DNA of 24,336 bases from the NCBI GenBank assembly GCA_020024595.1, contig JAHHTO010000020.1, positions 1 to 24,336 of the forward strand, read 5' to 3'. Both the position numbers and the translations under genes were made by a program. Below are positions 23,215 through 24,336 of the stretch, piece after piece; position 1 is the stretch's first letter; each line of letters starts with the position of its first letter. A model generated the notes under the pieces. The model saw nothing but the letters and a program-made list of their open reading frames with translations, had not been told where the DNA came from and did no database searches. Origin of the DNA: Schaedlerella sp. (GTDB lineage: Bacteria > Bacillota > Clostridia > Lachnospirales > Lachnospiraceae).

Positions 23215-23847
23215 GTGAACACGATAAAAAAGAACAGTAAAAAGCCGGAAGTCCGGCGAAAAGAGCTGATCGAGGTGGCTGCCCGTCTGTTCTCTGAAAA
23301 AGGATATGAAGGCGTGTCTGTTCGGGACATCCTGGATGAAATACAGGGAGCGCCTGGGATGTTTTACTATTATTTCAAATCCAAGCAGGACATCTATATT
23401 GCAGTCATGGAACAGTATCTCACGGAACGGATCGAGCGGCGGTGTAAAATACTGGAAGATGATACGATCTCCTTTGATGAAAAGAAGTCTGTGTATGCAA
23501 AGCTGGTAACTGAGGATATCGGAGGGTATATGGAGAGATTTCAGACAGGCTCCGCTCCATCAATCACCGACAGTTCTTATAAATTGTGGGACTTTGCTCA
23601 AATGTTGAACAAGATGTCAGCATCTCATGCGAAGTTCATTCTACAGGGAGTAAAAGAAGGAAAAATCTCATCTGATCTGGGAATCACAGAAGAAAATGTA
23701 CAGGCTTTCTCTCTGTACTCTCTGTATGGTGCATGGGGGCTGGTATATAACGGAAAGTTTACCGATGGTCCAGATATCTTCGATGCAAAAGATGCACTTG
23801 AGGTACGGCGTAAAATCTTTTATCGAGGTACCGAAAACAAAATATAA
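23215..23847 (+). CDS. TetR/AcrR-family transcriptional regulator
   Basis: A protein of about 207-210 residues. The N-terminal helix-turn-helix is clear: RRKELIEVAARLFSEKGYEGVSVRDIL then PGMFYYYFKSKQDIYIAVMEQYL (about residues 14-67), with the usual tyrosine-rich recognition helix region. The C-terminal ligand domain is helical and not family-specific. The start is odd: the best Shine-Dalgarno sequence (GGAGGTG, 23211-23217) overlaps the GTG at 23215, while the codon at ideal distance (23224) is ATA. Either the GTG is used or an ATG has decayed. Operator-like sites at its promoter and ahead of the downstream ABC gene suggest that it controls both itself and that exporter. Confidence 0.88.
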   Translation: MNTIKKNSKKPEVRRKELIEVAARLFSEKGYEGVSVRDILDEIQGAPGMFYYYFKSKQDIYIAVMEQYLTERIERRCKILEDDTISFDEKKSVYAKLVTEDIGGYMERFQTGSAPSITDSSYKLWDFAQMLNKMSASHAKFILQGVKEGKISSDLGITEENVQAFSLYSLYGAWGLVYNGKFTDGPDIFDAKDALEVRRKIFYRGTENKI

Positions 23848-23856
23848 AACCTTAAT

Positions 23857-23897
23857 ACAACGAGAATATTCCGCAAGGGATATTCTCGTTGTGGCAT
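23857..23897 (+). terminator. Hairpin terminator between TetR and ABC exporter genes
   Basis: ACAACGAGAATATTCC (23857-23872) pairs with GGGATATTCTCGTTGT (23877-23892) over 16 positions with one G-U and a GCAA tetraloop (GNRA type). It is followed by GGCATTTT, so the T-run is weak and displaced; it may allow read-through into the ABC gene. Confidence 0.7.
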
Positions 23898-23906
23898 TTT
23901 AGGAGT

Positions 23907-23926
23907 ACAGAACGAATTCGGTCTGA
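23907..23926. promoter_or_regulatory. Second TetR operator candidate ahead of the ABC exporter
   Basis: ACAGAACGAATTCGGTCTGA is a near-perfect palindrome centred on CGAATTCG. It shares the half-site ACAGAACGA with the minus strand of the palindrome at 23139-23155. It lies about 30 bases before the ABC start. A further dyad GTCTGA/TCAGAC (23921-23935) overlaps its end. Confidence 0.55.
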
Positions 23927-23957
23927 AAATCAGACACGAAATGAAAGGAGAATTGAT

Positions 23958-24336
23958 ATGAAAAAGAAGAAAAAACAACCCCAAGGAATCTCACGATTGA
24001 TTCAGTTGTCCGGTGAGAATCCGGTAACCCTTTATTGTGGTTCCTTTTTTTCCATACTGGGAACCATTGTGCAACTCACACCATTTCTTTCAATCTATCG
24101 GGTAATGGCTGAGCTTTTGCAGCATACGGCAGTAGCTACACCGATCCATGCCGATTTTGTGATAAGGTGGGCTTTTTACGGTCTTGCCGGATTGCTGCTC
24201 GGCTATCTTCTTTCCTACATTGGAGGCATGATGTCGCACACCTTCGCTTACCGAACCATATGCAGTGTCCGACTAAAATTAGCAGAACATATCGGAAAGC
24301 TTCCGATGGGATATGTAAACAATCACGCTGTGGGAA
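23958..24336 (+). CDS. ABC exporter (fused membrane-ATPase type), N-terminal part (partial)
   Basis: The frame is open from the ATG at 23958 to the window end, giving 126 residues. AAGGAG at 23945-23950 lies seven bases before the start. After a lysine-rich N-terminus there are two hydrophobic segments (VTLYCGSFFSILGTIVQLTPFLSIYRVM, about residues 23-50, and AFYGLAGLLLGYLLSYIGGMMSHTFAY, about 74-100). They are followed by RTICSVRLKLAEHIGKLPMGYVNNHAVG, the intracellular coupling segment typical of type IV ABC exporters. The ATPase domain would lie beyond the window. Such genes after a TetR regulator often come as a heterodimeric pair exporting drugs or peptides; that is expectation, not seen here. 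Confidence 0.85.
   Translation, partial: MKKKKKQPQGISRLIQLSGENPVTLYCGSFFSILGTIVQLTPFLSIYRVMAELLQHTAVATPIHADFVIRWAFYGLAGLLLGYLLSYIGGMMSHTFAYRTICSVRLKLAEHIGKLPMGYVNNHAVG

Noticed and set aside
1..24336. CRISPR arrays, tRNA or rRNA genes
   Set aside because: No regularly spaced direct repeats and no tRNA or rRNA signatures were seen by eye; a covariance-model scan was not possible.

Overview
The window looks like a chromosomal segment of a gut Lachnospiraceae bacterium (Firmicutes, Ruminococcus gnavus / Blautia / Dorea type). It is AT-rich and low-GC in codon use, with strong AGGAGG-type ribosome binding sites and many intrinsic terminators. It carries an EcfA1-EcfA2-EcfT-TruA operon typical of Firmicutes, and a sialic acid operon closest in gene content to the nan cluster described in R. 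gnavus. The assignment rests on gene content and protein family recognition only; no database search was run.

Layout. (1) 1-2349: the 3' part of a BmpA/Nup-type nucleoside ABC importer (end of the ATPase, then two overlapping permeases). (2) 2550-4938: a gene with its own promoter for a C39-like cysteine-peptidase-fold protein, then a cyclophilin overlapping a DMT/EamA transporter, closed by an intrinsic terminator. (3) 4956-6825, minus strand: a MATE efflux pump and its MarR regulator behind a near-consensus promoter that carries two copies of an AGTCCGA-based operator. (4) 6905-10355: energy-coupling module ecfA1-ecfA2-ecfT followed by truA. (5) 10409-13557: tex, a strongly structured intergenic stretch, and a membrane-anchored protein of unknown function. 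(6) 13559-22159: the sialic acid locus. It has an AraC regulator, a lipoprotein binding protein, two CUT1 permeases, a NanOx/YjhC-type oxidoreductase, the aldolase NanA, an SGNH hydrolase and a YhcH-NanE fusion, and ends in a very strong terminator. (7) 22160-23100: a scar of mobile-element debris (possible IS3-type end, IS256-type transposase fragment, serine recombinase fragment). (8) 23106-24336: a TetR regulator with an operator-like palindrome at its promoter and a related one ahead of a divergence-free downstream ABC exporter that runs off the window.

How the sialic acid genes fit together. By homology the binding protein and two permeases import 2,7-anhydro-Neu5Ac and/or Neu5Ac. The oxidoreductase converts 2,7-anhydro-Neu5Ac to Neu5Ac. 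The SGNH hydrolase may remove O-acetyl groups. The YhcH domain may open the sugar ring for NanA, NanA yields ManNAc plus pyruvate, and NanE acts on ManNAc-6-P. Three parts are missing from the locus: a sialidase, a transporter ATPase and a ManNAc kinase. A 12-codon reading frame between nanA and the SGNH gene begins like a ROK kinase and may be what is left of nanK. The cell looks like a scavenger of sialic acid released by others.

The most unusual observations are the possible nanK vestige, the YhcH-NanE fusion paired with an uncharacterised SGNH hydrolase, the paired MarR and TetR operators, and two structured intergenic regions (12587-12752 and 13559-13700) that no protein explains.
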